Positions 1-11,810 of a DNA stretch of 64,000 nucleotides are shown piece by piece; position 1 is the first letter of the stretch, and each line of letters starts with the position of its first letter. A program made the translations under genes and the position numbers. Location: positions 9,040,001 to 9,104,000 of the forward strand of contig NC_081816.1 in the NCBI RefSeq assembly GCF_030704535.1, read 5' to 3'. The notes under the pieces were generated by a model, which was given only the letters and a program-made list of their open reading frames with translations, was not told the DNA's origin and did not search any database. The stretch is from Vitis vinifera (taxonomy: Eukaryota; Streptophyta; Magnoliopsida; Vitales; Vitaceae).

Positions 1-1
1 T

Positions 2-2221
2 CTGATGTCTAATAGATATCTGACTGGCCATTTGCCTGAATTTCACAATGCTAGTCACCTCAAATATTTGGATCTCTATTGGACAAGTTTCTCTGGTCAG
101 CTACCAGCTTCCATTGGATTCCTTAGTTCCTTGAAGGAATTGGATATCTGCTCATGCAATTTCAGTGGGATGGTTCCAACTGCACTCGGCAACCTTACCC
201 AGCTTACCCACCTGGACCTTTCAAGTAACTCATTTAAGGGTCAGCTCACCTCTTCATTGACCAACCTTATCCATCTCAATTTCTTGGATATTTCTAGGAA
301 TGATTTCAGTGTTGGGACCTTGTCTTGGATTATTGTCAAGCTGACCAAATTCACTGCTTTGAACCTTGAAAAGACCAATTTAATTGGTGAGATCTTGCCT
401 TCTCTTTCAAACCTAACTGGACTGACTTATTTAAACCTGGAGTATAATCAACTTACTGGTAGAATTCCACCATGCCTTGGGAACCTGACCCTGTTAAAAA
501 CCTTAGGTCTTGGGTACAATAATTTGGAAGGTCCAATACCAAGCTCAATATTTGAACTGATGAACCTTGATACTCTCATTCTACGTGCAAACAAGTTGAG
601 TGGCACAGTGGAGCTGAACATGCTTGTTAAGCTCAAAAATCTCCACAAACTCGGCTTGTCTCATAACGATCTATCATTGCTCACTAACAACAGTCTCAAT
701 GGTTCTCTTCCAAGGCTTAGGCTTTTAGGATTAGCTTCATGCAACTTGAGCGAGTTCCCACATTTCCTAAGGAACCAAGATGAATTGAAGTTTTTAACAC
801 TTTCTGACAACAAAATTCATGGCCAAATACCAAAGTGGATGTGGAACATGGGTAAAGAAACTCTTTGGGTCATGGACCTATCTAACAACTTATTAACCTG
901 CTTCGAGCAGGCCCCAGTTGTCCTTCCATGGATTACTCTACGAGTTCTAGAGCTTAGTTATAATCAGCTACAAGGGTCCCTTCCAGTTCCACCATCTTCC
1001 ATCTCTGATTATTTTGTCCATAACAACAGACTAAATGGAAAATTTCCGTCGTTGATTTGCAGCTTGCATCATCTTCACATTCTTGATTTGTCGAATAACA
1101 ACTTAAGTGGCATGATTCCTCAATGTTTGAGCGACTCCAGCGATTCTCTATCAGTGTTGAATCTACGAGGCAACAACTTTCATGGGAGCATTCCTCAAAC
1201 ATTCACCAGCCAATGCAGATTAAAGATGATTGATTTTAGTTACAATCAGTTAGAGGGGCAGATACCAAGATCATTGGGCAATTGTAAAGAGCTTGAGATT
1301 CTGAATCTTGGAAACAATCAGATCAATGATACGTTCCCCTTTTGGTTGGGATCTTTTCCAGAGTTGCAACTTCTCATTTTGCGGCATAACAGATTTCATG
1401 GCGCAATCGAGAATCCTAGAGCCAACTTTGAGTTCCCCACGCTGTGTATCATTGACCTCTCGTACAATAATTTTGCAGGAAATTTGCCAGCAGGCTACTT
1501 TCTCACATGGGTGGCCATGAGCAGGGTCGATGAAGAGAATTTTTCATATATGCAGTCAATGACGGGATTTGTCCTAATCCGAACATATCGGCTTTATGAA
1601 AACTACAATTACTCAATGACAATGACGAACAAAGGCATGGAAAGGGTGTACCCGAAGATCCCTCGCAGTTTTAAAGCAATTGATCTCTCAAGCAACAAAT
1701 TTATAGGAGAGATCCCAAAATCCATTGGGAAACTCAGGGGACTTCATTTGCTCAACATTTCCTCCAACAGTCTTACTGGTCACATCCCATCTTTTCTTGG
1801 GAACTTAGCACAGCTTGAGGCACTGGACCTATCTCAAAACAATCTCTCAGGAGAGATCCCTCAGCAGCTAAAGGGAATGACATTCCTTGAGTTCTTCAAT
1901 GTTTCTCACAATCATCTCATGGGACCTATACCGCAAGGGAAGCAATTTAATACATTTCAGAACGACTCATACGAGGGAAATCCAGGATTGTGCGGAAATC
2001 CTTTGTCAAAGGAGTGTGAAAACTCTAAGTCAACAGCACCACCACCACCAACCGACAAACATGGAGGGGACTTGGAGAGTGGCCGCAAAGTTGAGTTGAT
2101 GATAGTATTGATGGGATATGGAAGTGGTCTGGTAGTTGGAATGGCAATTGGTTACACCTTAACCACAAGGAAACATGAATGGTTTGTCAAGACTTTCGGC
2201 AAGAGGCAGAGAAAGTGTTGA
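2..2221 (+). CDS. LRR receptor-like protein (Cf-9/RLP type), 5' truncated by window edge
   Basis: The frame is open from the left edge and begins inside a leucine-rich repeat, so the N-terminal signal peptide and first repeats lie outside the window. About 739 residues are visible. Successive ~24-residue plant extracellular LRRs (LxxLxLxxNxLxGxIPxxLGNLxxL) fill most of the protein. They are interrupted near residues 495-555 by a non-LRR island that contains the SMTMTNKGME motif seen in Cf-type receptor-like proteins, followed by four more repeats. An acidic spacer (GGDLESGRKVE), one transmembrane helix (about residues 696-715, LMGYGSGLVVGMAIG) and a short basic tail (KTFGKRQRKC) end it. There is no kinase domain, which separates RLPs from LRR receptor kinases. 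Such proteins sit in the plasma membrane and signal through partner kinases such as SOBIR1; roles are usually in pathogen recognition or, less often, development. The ligand cannot be inferred. No frameshift or stop is visible, so the copy looks intact here. Confidence 0.93.
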   Translation: MMSNRYLTGHLPEFHNASHLKYLDLYWTSFSGQLPASIGFLSSLKELDICSCNFSGMVPTALGNLTQLTHLDLSSNSFKGQLTSSLTNLIHLNFLDISRNDFSVGTLSWIIVKLTKFTALNLEKTNLIGEILPSLSNLTGLTYLNLEYNQLTGRIPPCLGNLTLLKTLGLGYNNLEGPIPSSIFELMNLDTLILRANKLSGTVELNMLVKLKNLHKLGLSHNDLSLLTNNSLNGSLPRLRLLGLASCNLSEFPHFLRNQDELKFLTLSDNKIHGQIPKWMWNMGKETLWVMDLSNNLLTCFEQAPVVLPWITLRVLELSYNQLQGSLPVPPSSISDYFVHNNRLNGKFPSLICSLHHLHILDLSNNNLSGMIPQCLSDSSDSLSVLNLRGNNFHGSIPQTFTSQCRLKMIDFSYNQLEGQIPRSLGNCKELEILNLGNNQINDTFPFWLGSFPELQLLILRHNRFHGAIENPRANFEFPTLCIIDLSYNNFAGNLPAGYFLTWVAMSRVDEENFSYMQSMTGFVLIRTYRLYENYNYSMTMTNKGMERVYPKIPRSFKAIDLSSNKFIGEIPKSIGKLRGLHLLNISSNSLTGHIPSFLGNLAQLEALDLSQNNLSGEIPQQLKGMTFLEFFNVSHNHLMGPIPQGKQFNTFQNDSYEGNPGLCGNPLSKECENSKSTAPPPPTDKHGGDLESGRKVELMIVLMGYGSGLVVGMAIGYTLTTRKHEWFVKTFGKRQRKC

Positions 2222-3334
2222 AGGAATGTTGCAGTATCAGTAGATGGATTGATGTCAATCTTTGTGATTTCCATGTAAGAAGTAAATAAAAGTTGCTCCT
2301 CCTTCTTATGTAATATTTTTCCATTTTACTTCTTCTGTTTTCTTTAATTTGAGTTTTTTGTTGTATGCAATATTCAGAATGAATACCTATTGATTGAGTA
2401 TGCTTTGGGCTTATTGGGAAGTGTTTCAAATTCCTGGTTAGTTTAGATTTCTTTTTGTGAAAGAATATTGTATGGAACATTTCGTATATTCATATAGCAT
2501 CGTGATATTAGATTTTTTTATGAAATAAAGTTATTAAAAATATCTCTATAAATATTCTAAGTTATAAGGGGAAAAGTCATAAGATGGAGATGAACTTATA
2601 AAGACTATAGAAGATGGATAGGGATATGAGGAAGAATGAGAGATACCTAATAGAACATGGGGCTCATGGTTCATGATGTAGATACGAGGAATGAGGAAAT
2701 ATGAAATGTTTCAAGAACCCAATAATTATATCTGATGTATGTCTTTTGTAATTTTATTTGTGGTATAGTGAAGTGGTTTTCTTTCATTTGTGTAGATTAA
2801 TAGTTATAATCACCCTAACCCTTTATTTTCATAATCCCATCTTCTTAGAGTCTCAATGAATGACTTCACTCTTCTTGATTCACCACTTACAATTGCTATT
2901 ATAATTGATTTCTTTTATTTTTCTTGCTTGTCTTTTCTTACTTCCTTTGGAACCCTGTAAACCCATTTCCTTTCAACTTAATTAGTAGAAATTAATGACA
3001 CCTAATTAAGAAGACAATGGGGGACAAGGGAAAGGAAAAGAGAGCAAATTGAGAAGGCTCCACAAGAGGCATTGATAAAAGTTAGAAATGATACTGAATT
3101 GTTTTCCTCACCGGAGTGGTATGCTATAAGTTTAAAATCTTATTTCTTTGTAATATTGTTTTTGGTCATAAAATAGATTTTGTGGAGATAGAGTACCTCA
3201 ATTTTGCAGGCCCATTCACTAGAATTGGATGGTTGTCCATCGTCTTTATGGTATACCCCTAATTGATTTACTCTTTTATTCAAATATAAGATATGAGTTT
3301 TGAGGTCCTATAAGGAGTGAGAAAACAAAGGCTA
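2222..3334. other. 3' flank and AT-rich spacer after the receptor-like protein
   Basis: The first ~150 bases are a likely 3' UTR with T-rich and AATAAA-like stretches (aaataaaag near 2284). The rest is AT-rich spacer with no long open frame, no splice-bounded coding signal and no recognisable repeat ends. I see nothing further in it. Confidence 0.6.
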
Positions 3335-4466
3335 TGCTTAGTTAAGAAAAACACCCAAAAGGGGGGGTGAACTGGGTTTTTTTTAAATATTTTCAATCAC
3401 AACAAATTCAAACAAAATATAAGCAAAGTAAAGAGATAGAGTTTAGAGAATTCAAACTCGAGTTTATAGTGGTTCGACACTTCCTTGCCTACGTTCACTC
3501 TCCTCAACCTCCTAACCGAGTGAGGGTTCCACTAACTTGAAGCTTCAACCAAGCTTCCAATCTTCTTACACTTGGATTCCGGCTCCAATGGGCTCTTACA
3601 CAACCTCTTCAAGATTCAACCCTCTTGAAGGTTTTAACACTCAGATTTTTACAAAATATAATCCCTCAACCTAGCTTAAGGATAGCTCAAATACAAGACA
3701 AGGCTAGGATGACACACAAGAGTGCACTAAGGGATATGCAAGTGGTAATTTAATGCATTATGAAAGAAATGATAGCTTTTTTTATCAAGAACAGGTAGGT
3801 AGGCTATTGAATGCAAGTGTTCTATTGTCAATAAATGAAGTGGAGCTCTCAATTTATAGGTTTCTAAGCTCGGGAGTCAAAAACAGCAAAAGGTAACCTC
3901 GTCCGGTCGAGCTAGGGGTCGACCAGTTCACTAGCCGTTGGAGCATTTAATGCATGACAAGTTACCGTTGCCTCAACCGGACCGCGACCGAGAAGAGAAG
4001 GCTACTGGGAGAGAGATAATGTTTTTTACATCCCTCGACCGGTCGATCGGTTCCTCAACTGGTTGAGCCGGTTGAGCCTTTTTGGCCCCGAAATTTTTTT
4101 TTTTTATTCCTTTATTTTCTAACACTTAGGCAAGGTCTTTAGGTAAATCATTAAGCCAATTTTAAAACATTTTGCCTAAGGTACATTAGTTAGAAACTCG
4201 GGTTTTAATGAAATCGAAGCTTTAAATAATAAACCGAGTTTTCTAAGATGCATGAAACGTATGAAAATCCTAAGTGCACTCATGCATTCATCTTACATTA
4301 ATTTCCTATGATCACAAGTCTTCCAAGCGTCTCGATCTTGTATCCATTTGGTCATTTGATGAATTTTCAAGTTTATACCTGAGATTCTTAAACATTTAAA
4401 CCAATTAGACACTTAACCATGGTTTGTTATCATCAAAACCCGATTAGGAGAACTCTTGGGCTAACA
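3335..4466 (-). mobile_element. LTR remnant or solo LTR, minus orientation, Copia/SIRE-like
   Basis: Read on the minus strand the segment starts TGTTAGCCCAAGAG, passes through GATGATAACAAA, a cluster of CAACCGGTTGA-like palindromes and a TATAAATTGAG box, and ends in a block resembling CACCCCCCCTTTTGGGTG just before the terminus. The same blocks in the same order occur in the solo LTR at 11811-13128 on the other strand, so the two are diverged members of one family. That family style (the CACCCC...GGGTG block near the 3' end) is common in plant Copia LTRs of the SIRE/Maximus kind, from general knowledge. No coding region, primer-binding site or second LTR flanks it. The termini are approximate; I could not find a convincing target-site duplication, so it may be truncated. 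Confidence 0.65.
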
Positions 4467-5600
4467 AGAAGTATTATTATGTCTTTTGATGTGGAGAGAT
4501 TGTGAACCCTCCTAGAGATACCAGATAAGGGTATGCGTTTGCATGAGATAAAGAATTGCCCCCAAAGTAAAGGCTTTTCAATAGTAAAGGTATTGAATGG
4601 ATGCGTAACCGACATTTCCTCCAATGCACTTATAAACCCCAAGCTTGTCAACTCACTATATTGAGTGGACTCTTCCATCATATGATGTGTTACATCTTTG
4701 TATATAAGAGAGGTGAAAATATTAAGATACCATAGCAATATCTATAAACAAATATATAGATATATATATATATATATAGATCATTGAATATGTAATAAAA
4801 TCTCAATCATCAAATTAGGATATAAACAAATGAGACCAAGATAGAAAGGTACAAATAAATAAGACTAAGGTACAAATAATAAAACTTGAAATGTGTATAT
4901 GATACCACCTAATTGATAATACTTTTCGATAGATATAAAACAAAGTACATTTCTATATTGGCAAACCCTAAGAAAAGACATCATAATGATGATTCATTTC
5001 TAAAAGCATTTTTAGTAGACAGTATTCTCAACCTTAGTCAGGTGAATCTAGATTACATCATGTTCTAGCACTAGAAATAGTCCTTTGTATTGCCATTTAG
5101 AATCGTCATCACTAAGATCATATGTGCTTTCCACATCAATTTATATACTTCCATGAATAAATAAATATAATGTAAAAAATGGCTTAAGGGTTGGTATTTT
5201 AAATTTTCATCATCTCATATACAATATTATGACGTCTTTTTTAGTTTTAATATTCAGAGTAGAGGTTAGGTTTTTCTCTAAAATTCCTCAAGGGGCTTCT
5301 TAGACTGGGCTTTAGGTCAACTTATCAAATTTACATCCCTAGGCCACAATTAAAAGATTTTTTTTTTAATATATTTGTAACACTTTTAAAAAAAAGTTAG
5401 AAAAATAATTTGGGATTTACAATAGTTAAAAAGCCATTTTCAAATTTTAGTATTTAAATTAAGTTATTTTTAAAAAAGACAATTTTTTATTTGACACCTC
5501 ACAATATGTTGTAATTTTGGAAATAATTTTCAAATCACTATATTTAAAAAAAAAAAAAAAGATTTTACATTTTTATTTTTCTGCGAAATCCGGCAAATGA
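4467..5600. other. AT-rich spacer with a TA microsatellite
   Basis: This is spacer DNA between the LTR remnant and the LHCB2 promoter. A short TA-rich simple repeat lies near 4752-4780 and A/T homopolymer runs lie near 5358 and 5547. No coding signal or RNA gene was recognised. Confidence 0.5.
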
Positions 5601-5639
5601 GGATCATATTTGGCGAAATGGGTCTTTTTTGGATCATGT

Positions 5640-5944
5640 GGGGATTTCCACACCAATATCTGTGGCATCTAGGCACCACATATACATCAGACCCACAAGA
5701 TTTTTAGGTGCCACGTGGCCATGCAATAACCTCTATCTCTCTTCAAAAATCAGCATGGAAATCCACACCCAAAACAACAGCCAATCAGATGGTGCTGATG
5801 TGTAGATATCCTAATCCACAGCATCTTCCCACTTCCCTTATAACTTCTCCTCTCTTCTCCTTCCCACCCATCTCCCTAGTCTTCACTATTCTCCTTGCAA
5901 CTTTAGAGCAAAACCTCATCAACAAAGAAGATTAGCTGAGTATC
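5640..5944 (+). promoter_or_regulatory. LHCB2 promoter: palindromic G-box, CCAAT, TATA
   Basis: A perfect 10-bp palindrome GCCACGTGGC at 5710-5719 contains a G-box core CACGTG (5712-5717). A CCAAT box follows at 5781-5785, and a TATA-like cttataac at 5837-5844 lies ~100 bp before the start codon, leaving a CT-rich leader. G-boxes near light-harvesting genes are bound by bZIP (HY5/GBF) and bHLH (PIF) factors; light and clock control is therefore expected, but is inferred from motif and family only. Confidence 0.7.
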
Positions 5945-7344
5945 ATGGCAACTTCTGCAATCCAGAGATCAGCATTCGCCGGCCAGACCGCCTTGAAGCA
6001 GCCCAATGAGCTTGTCCGGAAGGTTGGTGGCCTCGGTGGTGGCCGCATCACCATGCGCCGGACTGTTAAAAGCACCCCACAAAGCATATGGTAAGTGAAT
6101 ACTCTTGAGTTTTCTGAGTTTTTGAGTAAGCTGTAGGAGCAACTACAATGAACTTTGGCTTCCCAAATTTACTTTTGATTCCCACTGGGATGGTGGGATG
6201 TGTCCATGCAGTAGCCTGCTTCCATTTTAAAGCTTGAAATCCCATGCAACAACTAGATTTCAATCAGTCTTCATGGAAGTTGCTTTCATCGAATTCAATA
6301 TTTTATCTCTTTCCTAGAGGCATTTCAGAGAACCGAAAAAATAGGAAAATAGTAAGCTTTTGAAGGGCCTTTTTTGGATCTGCGATCTGCTTAGCTAGTC
6401 TGTCTTTGCCAGACAAATTATTGAAGAAAAGTCTGATTGGAAAACTTCAACCTAATTGAAATATATGTAGTGGTTTTGAGCATGATCTCTGGCGAATTCA
6501 CCAAATGATATGCTCTGTTTAATCTAGAGAATGTTATATTAGGAGACAAGTTTTTGAATTACAGTAGGAAGAAATAAATTGCATATAAACCAAATTGTGA
6601 AAGTTGGCAAATAGTTAATAACATCAAAATCTGTAAACAAAGGTTAATTAAGATCTGATTTACATGTCCTGCTCCTGCAACTGAAAAAACAGGTATGGCC
6701 CAGACCGCCCCAAGTACTTGGGCCCATTCTCTGAGCAAACTCCATCATACCTGACCGGTGAATTCCCTGGTGACTATGGGTGGGACACTGCTGGGTTATC
6801 AGCAGATCCTGAGACATTCGCCAAGAACCGTGAGCTCGAGGTCATTCACTGCAGATGGGCAATGCTTGGTGCACTGGGTTGTGTCTTCCCTGAGATTCTT
6901 TCAAAGAATGGTGTCAAATTTGGTGAGGCTGTCTGGTTCAAGGCTGGAGCTCAGATCTTCTCAGAGGGCGGTCTCGACTACCTTGGCAACCCCAACCTTG
7001 TTCATGCCCAGAGCATCCTTGCAATCTGGGCCTGCCAAGTTGTGCTCATGGGATTCGTTGAAGGATACCGTGTTGGTGGAGGCCCACTTGGTGAGGGACT
7101 GGATGCAATTTACCCAGGTGGGGCTTTTGACCCACTTGGTTTGGCAGATGACCCTGATGCATTTGCAGAACTGAAGGTGAAGGAGATCAAGAACGGTCGC
7201 CTGGCAATGTTTTCAATGTTTGGATTCTTCGTTCAGGCTATTGTCACTGGAAAGGGCCCAATTGAGAACCTCGTTGACCACCTTGCTGATCCAGTTGCCA
7301 ACAACGCATGGGCTTATGCCACCAACTTTGTCCCCGGCAAGTGA
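5945..7344 (+). CDS. LHCB2: Chlorophyll a/b-binding protein of LHCII type 2, chloroplastic
   Basis: Two exons, 5945-6090 and 6693-7344, are joined across a GT-AG intron (gtaagt at 6091, acaggt at the 3' end) that splits the Trp codon of SIW/YGP. The protein is 265 residues, the usual length for LHCB2. The start [18 protein letters not shown] is the family's transit peptide; the mature N terminus [18 protein letters not shown] carries the Arg-Arg-Thr that the STN7 kinase phosphorylates in state transitions and that separates type II from type I proteins. The three thylakoid helices follow, with the two chlorophyll-binding signatures [13 protein letters not shown] and [16 protein letters not shown], and the C terminus [12 protein letters not shown] is canonical. 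It forms LHCII trimers that feed photosystem II and, when phosphorylated, photosystem I. The open frame is intact. A light-type promoter lies directly upstream. Confidence 0.97.
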
Positions 7345-7918
7345 AGATAAGTGTGAGATTCACCTTTTCAGCTGTAACATTACTTAACCTTGTTGGTCTT
7401 TATTGAACTTGTCTTCTGTGGATTGGGTTGGTAATGATGTAATTTGCTAGTAGAACTGCTTGGAACTACTGTATTACTAATGAGACCAGCTCCTTTGTTG
7501 CCATAGTTTGTGTTTCCCTTTTCTTGCATACTTACCTGCATTCAATACATCTACATCTTAAAAAAAAAAAAAAAACATAACCAATGCTTGAAAATTTTCA
7601 GAATTTATAAAAACATTTTCCTACATCAAAGAGGAGTAAAAAAAATCCTCACAAAATAAGCTCAGGAACACTCCTTTGTCCACCAAAAGAAGTAATCCAT
7701 AGTGAAACAACCTACACTAATGTGTTGTTGATTAGAGCATACTTTAAGACCATTACCTGGGAACTTCCGACCAACTTGAATCCCTGTAAGAACTGAGACC
7801 AACAACAGCTATAGGCTTTAGAGGGTCAGTTGAAACTATCTGCAATTATAATATTCTGGTGGCTACTTATTTGGGCAAAGGAACAAAAAGCTTTTATGGT
7901 AGTCAAAATACCAAGTGA
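7345..7918. other. Convergent 3' ends of LHCB2 and the DYW-PPR gene
   Basis: This is likely 3' UTR on both sides: LHCB2 runs in from the left and the minus-strand PPR gene from the right. An A15 run lies at about 7560. No separate gene is visible. Confidence 0.6.
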
Positions 7919-9967
7919 TCACCAATAATCCATGCAAGAACAGGAGCCATTTTTGAAATGATGAAAACGGCAATTATCTCTCACAATGATTTCACGGCTA
8001 TAGATTTTAGAAAGGAGCTTAGTTACAGAGTGACAGTCATTACAAACACGAAGATTCTTCATGATGCGGATGGGAATCCCTGGTTTCACATTAATGAGAC
8101 CAAAAGCAATAGCCAACCTCTCACTGTGGTTTTCCAGTTCAGCTTCCTTCTCTTTCTCCCCTTCAATACACAGCAGAACTTGGGTTGTGTCTGGAACATG
8201 TCCCACACATTTTAGTTTTTCCTTCATCTCACTCATCTTAGCATATATCTCCTTAGTTTGAGGATGTGATATATCACCCACAATAAACTCATGAAGTGTG
8301 CCTTTATGCTCTACTGAACTGCATCCTGGGTCTTTTCTAAATCCTCTCTTGTACATCATTTCTCGTACATGTGAAACTTTTTCCCACATTCCAGATGCTG
8401 CATACATGTTAGACAAAAGAATATAACATCCAATGGTCTCTGGAGCCACCTCAATTACACGTTGAGCTGCATATTCCCCAATATCTATTTTTCCATGGTT
8501 TCTAGAACCACCAAGTAAACTCATCCAAATTACTTTATTTGGACTTATTGGCATATTCTCTATGGTATTCTTTGCCTCTTCAAGATGTCCAGCTCGACAT
8601 AGAATGTCCACCAAGCAGCCATAGTGTTCCAGTGTGGGTTCTATTTTGTATTCATTCATCATCATATCAAAATACTGACGACCATCATCAACCAATCCTG
8701 CATGATTACAAGCATTCAACACTCCAATGAAAATGATAGCATTAGGCTTTAAGCCAGTTTTGCACATTTCAAGAAATAACGCAAGAGCATGATTGGCCAT
8801 ACCATGGATTCCTAATCCTACAATTATAGCAGTCCAATGCCCCACCTTCTTCTTCTGTATTGCTCGAAAAACTGTTAAAGCACTCTCAATGCACCCACAC
8901 TTTGCATACATTTCTATCAAGGATGTCCCAAGTATACCATCCAGCTCAAATCCATTCTTTTCCATGTAAGAGTGAATCCATCTTCCCTTACCAAGAACAG
9001 CTAATCCCGACACAGCAGAAAGAACACTGACTAAAGTAGCATGACTAGGTCTAGAACCCAATTTCAACATCATAAAAAACATCTTCACAGCATCCATAAA
9101 CTGCCCATTCAATTCATACCCTGCAATCATCAAATTCCATGTAACCAAATCCCATATTGGCATCTGATAAAACAATTCAAGTGCTGAATCAAAATCCCCC
9201 GATTTCATATACCCATTAATCATAGCATTCCAAGAAACCAAGTTCCTACAAGGCATCTGATCAAATAACTTCCTAGCACTCTCCACCTTGCCACACTTCG
9301 ACAACCCATCAACCAAAACAGTCCACGAAAAAGCATCTCTTTCAGGCATCTCCTCAAACAACTGCAATGCAATATCAATCTCCCCACATCTAGCATACCC
9401 ATCAATCAAAGAGTTCCACAAAACCACATCCTTATCAATCATTCCATCAAACACCTTACGAGCGCAATCAATCTCACCACACTTGGAATACATATTCACC
9501 AAGCTACCCTGCACAAACACATCAGACCCGAACCCAATTTTCAAAGCCAACCCATGAATCTGCTTCCCCTCCTGAACCACACCCAACCGAGCACAACCCT
9601 TAATCACACAAGGCAAAGTGAAATTATCAGGCAGATATTCATGAACCAATTCATGGAAAAGAACAATACCATCATGGGAAAATTGATTTTCAACATAGCA
9701 TTTAATGATAGTGTTCCAATGAATCAAACTCCGTCGTTGAATTCGGTCGAAAATGGATCGGGCGTAACCGAGATCATTGATTTTTGGGTCCGAGTAAAGA
9801 GCTAAGAGGCGAGAAGAGACAAAAGGGTGATTAAAAATGGCTGTTTTCAGGGAAAAAGCGTGGAGTTGTTCAACTTCTTGTGGGGCTGAGCAGGTTTGGA
9901 AAAGAGACAAATGGAGGTTGTGAGGAAGGTATTGTTGGAGAGAGTGGAAAGGCGTGAGCTTCAACAT
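7919..9967 (-). CDS. DYW-class pentatricopeptide repeat protein (organellar C-to-U RNA editing factor)
   Basis: Intronless, 682 residues from the ATG at 9967; an in-frame stop lies about 30 bases upstream of it, so this is the only ATG start. After a short N-terminal extension come PLS-type repeats (signatures such as VVLWNSLIDGYARCGEID and NLVSWNAMINGYMKSGD), then the E region and a complete DYW domain ending CSCMDYW. The DYW domain holds the cytidine-deaminase-like zinc site: HSE at about 614-616 and CNDCH at about 642-646. Proteins of this class bind one or a few sites in mitochondrial or plastid transcripts and convert C to U. Several central repeats are the short S/L kind in tandem, giving an atypical block near residues 185-280. 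The exact editing target cannot be read off by eye. A mitochondrial or plastid location is inferred from the family. The reading frame is intact. Confidence 0.93.
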   Translation of the reverse strand: MLKLTPFHSLQQYLPHNLHLSLFQTCSAPQEVEQLHAFSLKTAIFNHPFVSSRLLALYSDPKINDLGYARSIFDRIQRRSLIHWNTIIKCYVENQFSHDGIVLFHELVHEYLPDNFTLPCVIKGCARLGVVQEGKQIHGLALKIGFGSDVFVQGSLVNMYSKCGEIDCARKVFDGMIDKDVVLWNSLIDGYARCGEIDIALQLFEEMPERDAFSWTVLVDGLSKCGKVESARKLFDQMPCRNLVSWNAMINGYMKSGDFDSALELFYQMPIWDLVTWNLMIAGYELNGQFMDAVKMFFMMLKLGSRPSHATLVSVLSAVSGLAVLGKGRWIHSYMEKNGFELDGILGTSLIEMYAKCGCIESALTVFRAIQKKKVGHWTAIIVGLGIHGMANHALALFLEMCKTGLKPNAIIFIGVLNACNHAGLVDDGRQYFDMMMNEYKIEPTLEHYGCLVDILCRAGHLEEAKNTIENMPISPNKVIWMSLLGGSRNHGKIDIGEYAAQRVIEVAPETIGCYILLSNMYAASGMWEKVSHVREMMYKRGFRKDPGCSSVEHKGTLHEFIVGDISHPQTKEIYAKMSEMKEKLKCVGHVPDTTQVLLCIEGEKEKEAELENHSERLAIAFGLINVKPGIPIRIMKNLRVCNDCHSVTKLLSKIYSREIIVRDNCRFHHFKNGSCSCMDYW

Positions 9968-11810
9968 CAGAAGAGCAGCTCGCAAAATTTTCTAACTGTA
10001 AATGGCGCTAAACGGAAGAAATGAATAACGGTCTTCACATTTTGTGCTAAATTATGAAGTTATTTTTTGTTTAATAAAAATGAATATTTAGAAAAAAAAT
10101 AAAATAAAATAAAAAATCATTGTATGCTTGCTGCAGAAAAATAATTTAATAATTAATAAAAAAAATTCAATCAAATTAATATTTTAATATAATATTAAAA
10201 ACTTGGATATACATAGCATAGTAACTTTTCGATTAATTATTATTTATGTATATTGAATAATATAATAAAAATTTATTTATAAAATTTAAATATTTTAATC
10301 ATGAATATCCTCAAATATAAAAAAGTTTTCACATTTAAAAAAAAAATATTGGACTACAATATATTTCTATTTTAAATATTAAAAAATAGTATATATTCAA
10401 TTTTATTTTTTTATTGATTTTACAAACTAAATATAAACATAACATTACATATTCTATTAAATATATTATTTTAAGATATAATGTTTATTCAATTTAATAT
10501 ATAAAGATATGATATCCCATAAAAATTATATTATATAATATGTATTTTCTATTAAATGTAATATTATATTCTAATATATACATATCATATCTAATCCTAT
10601 CAATCGAACATAGCTTAAATGTAAAAATTATGGATTTTATCAACTATAAAAACACACATAATTTTACCTAAACTCATATATCACTTTTCTAACGTTACAA
10701 ATAAATTATACACAAAAAAAAATCACAAAATCAAAAAAGAGAAAAACCCTAAAACCAAAAAGTAGTTAAATTATTATTATTTTTCAAATAATTTTTATTA
10801 TGTATAATTTTTTTTATAGTAAATTAATGAAGAAAATTTGATTTTTTTTTCTATCTTTTTTCCTCCTTTACTTATCATGATGTATGATGGGGTTAATGAT
10901 TTTCAATGCTTAGAAAAATCTTTTATTTATAGAATATAAAAGAGATGTGTTTGGTAATTTATAGAAATTTTAAATTGATTTTTAACCATTGTTTTGACAC
11001 CATCATCTCATCAAGTCTTTATAATATTTTCAAACTCTTTTTGGTATAGTAATTGTAAAAATTTATGCCCATAGTCTCTTCAAAGGCAATGTCATATATG
11101 TGGTTTGTTTCTTTTTTTCTTTTTTTTTCTAGAAATTAATTTTATTAAGCTAAGTTACAAATGTAATAGAAGAAAAGAATAAATTTCCAATTTTTATGTT
11201 ATCATATTTAAAGAGAAAATAAATTTTAACTTAAATACAAGGGAAAAAAAAAACCGGAGGGGGGTGTGGAGTTCTTACTTCTTATCCTCAAAAAACCTTT
11301 TTTTAAGGAAAAACTTTTTTTTTATTTTATGAAAATAGAGTATGAAAGGAAAATACTTATAAATTCGATCTAATAATCTTCGAAACCAACTTTGTAACAT
11401 CTTTAAAAAAAATTGACTATTAAATGATTGACTTTATATTAAAAATATTTTTCTATCTGCTTCGTTATAAATATGACAACAATCGTGAATATTTAAATCT
11501 TGAAATAATATCCTCTATTAATAACATAATAAAATTAGGAATATTACTCTTTTTATTATAATAATCTTTAGTATTTTTGAATCACCTTTAATCTTTGGTT
11601 TTAAGAACTCATTGGTTGTAGCAGCTAACATGTCATTTATTAAAGTCATAATTTTTATAATAATTATTGAAGTATTACCTATGTACCTTCTTGCAACCAT
11701 TTTTGTAGTTCCATTAAAGTCTCTAGTAATCCATCATGATGTACTTTTATTCTTTATTCTTAAATTATCAAAATTTAGTTTAAATATTTCATTAATAGGA
11801 GGAATATAAT
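9968..11810. other. Very AT-rich spacer upstream of the DYW-PPR gene
   Basis: The first ~100 bases hold the promoter/leader of the minus-strand PPR gene. The remainder is strongly AT-rich with many short homopolymers and no open frame above chance. The last five bases (11806-11810, ATAAT) are the left target-site duplication of the solo LTR. Confidence 0.6.

Noticed and set aside
4433-4738. Minus-strand open frame of ~100 codons
   Set aside because: It straddles the end of the LTR remnant and adjoining spacer and has no protein character.
5708-5935. 75-codon open frame upstream of LHCB2
   Set aside because: It overlaps the G-box, CCAAT and TATA elements of the LHCB2 promoter; a chance frame.
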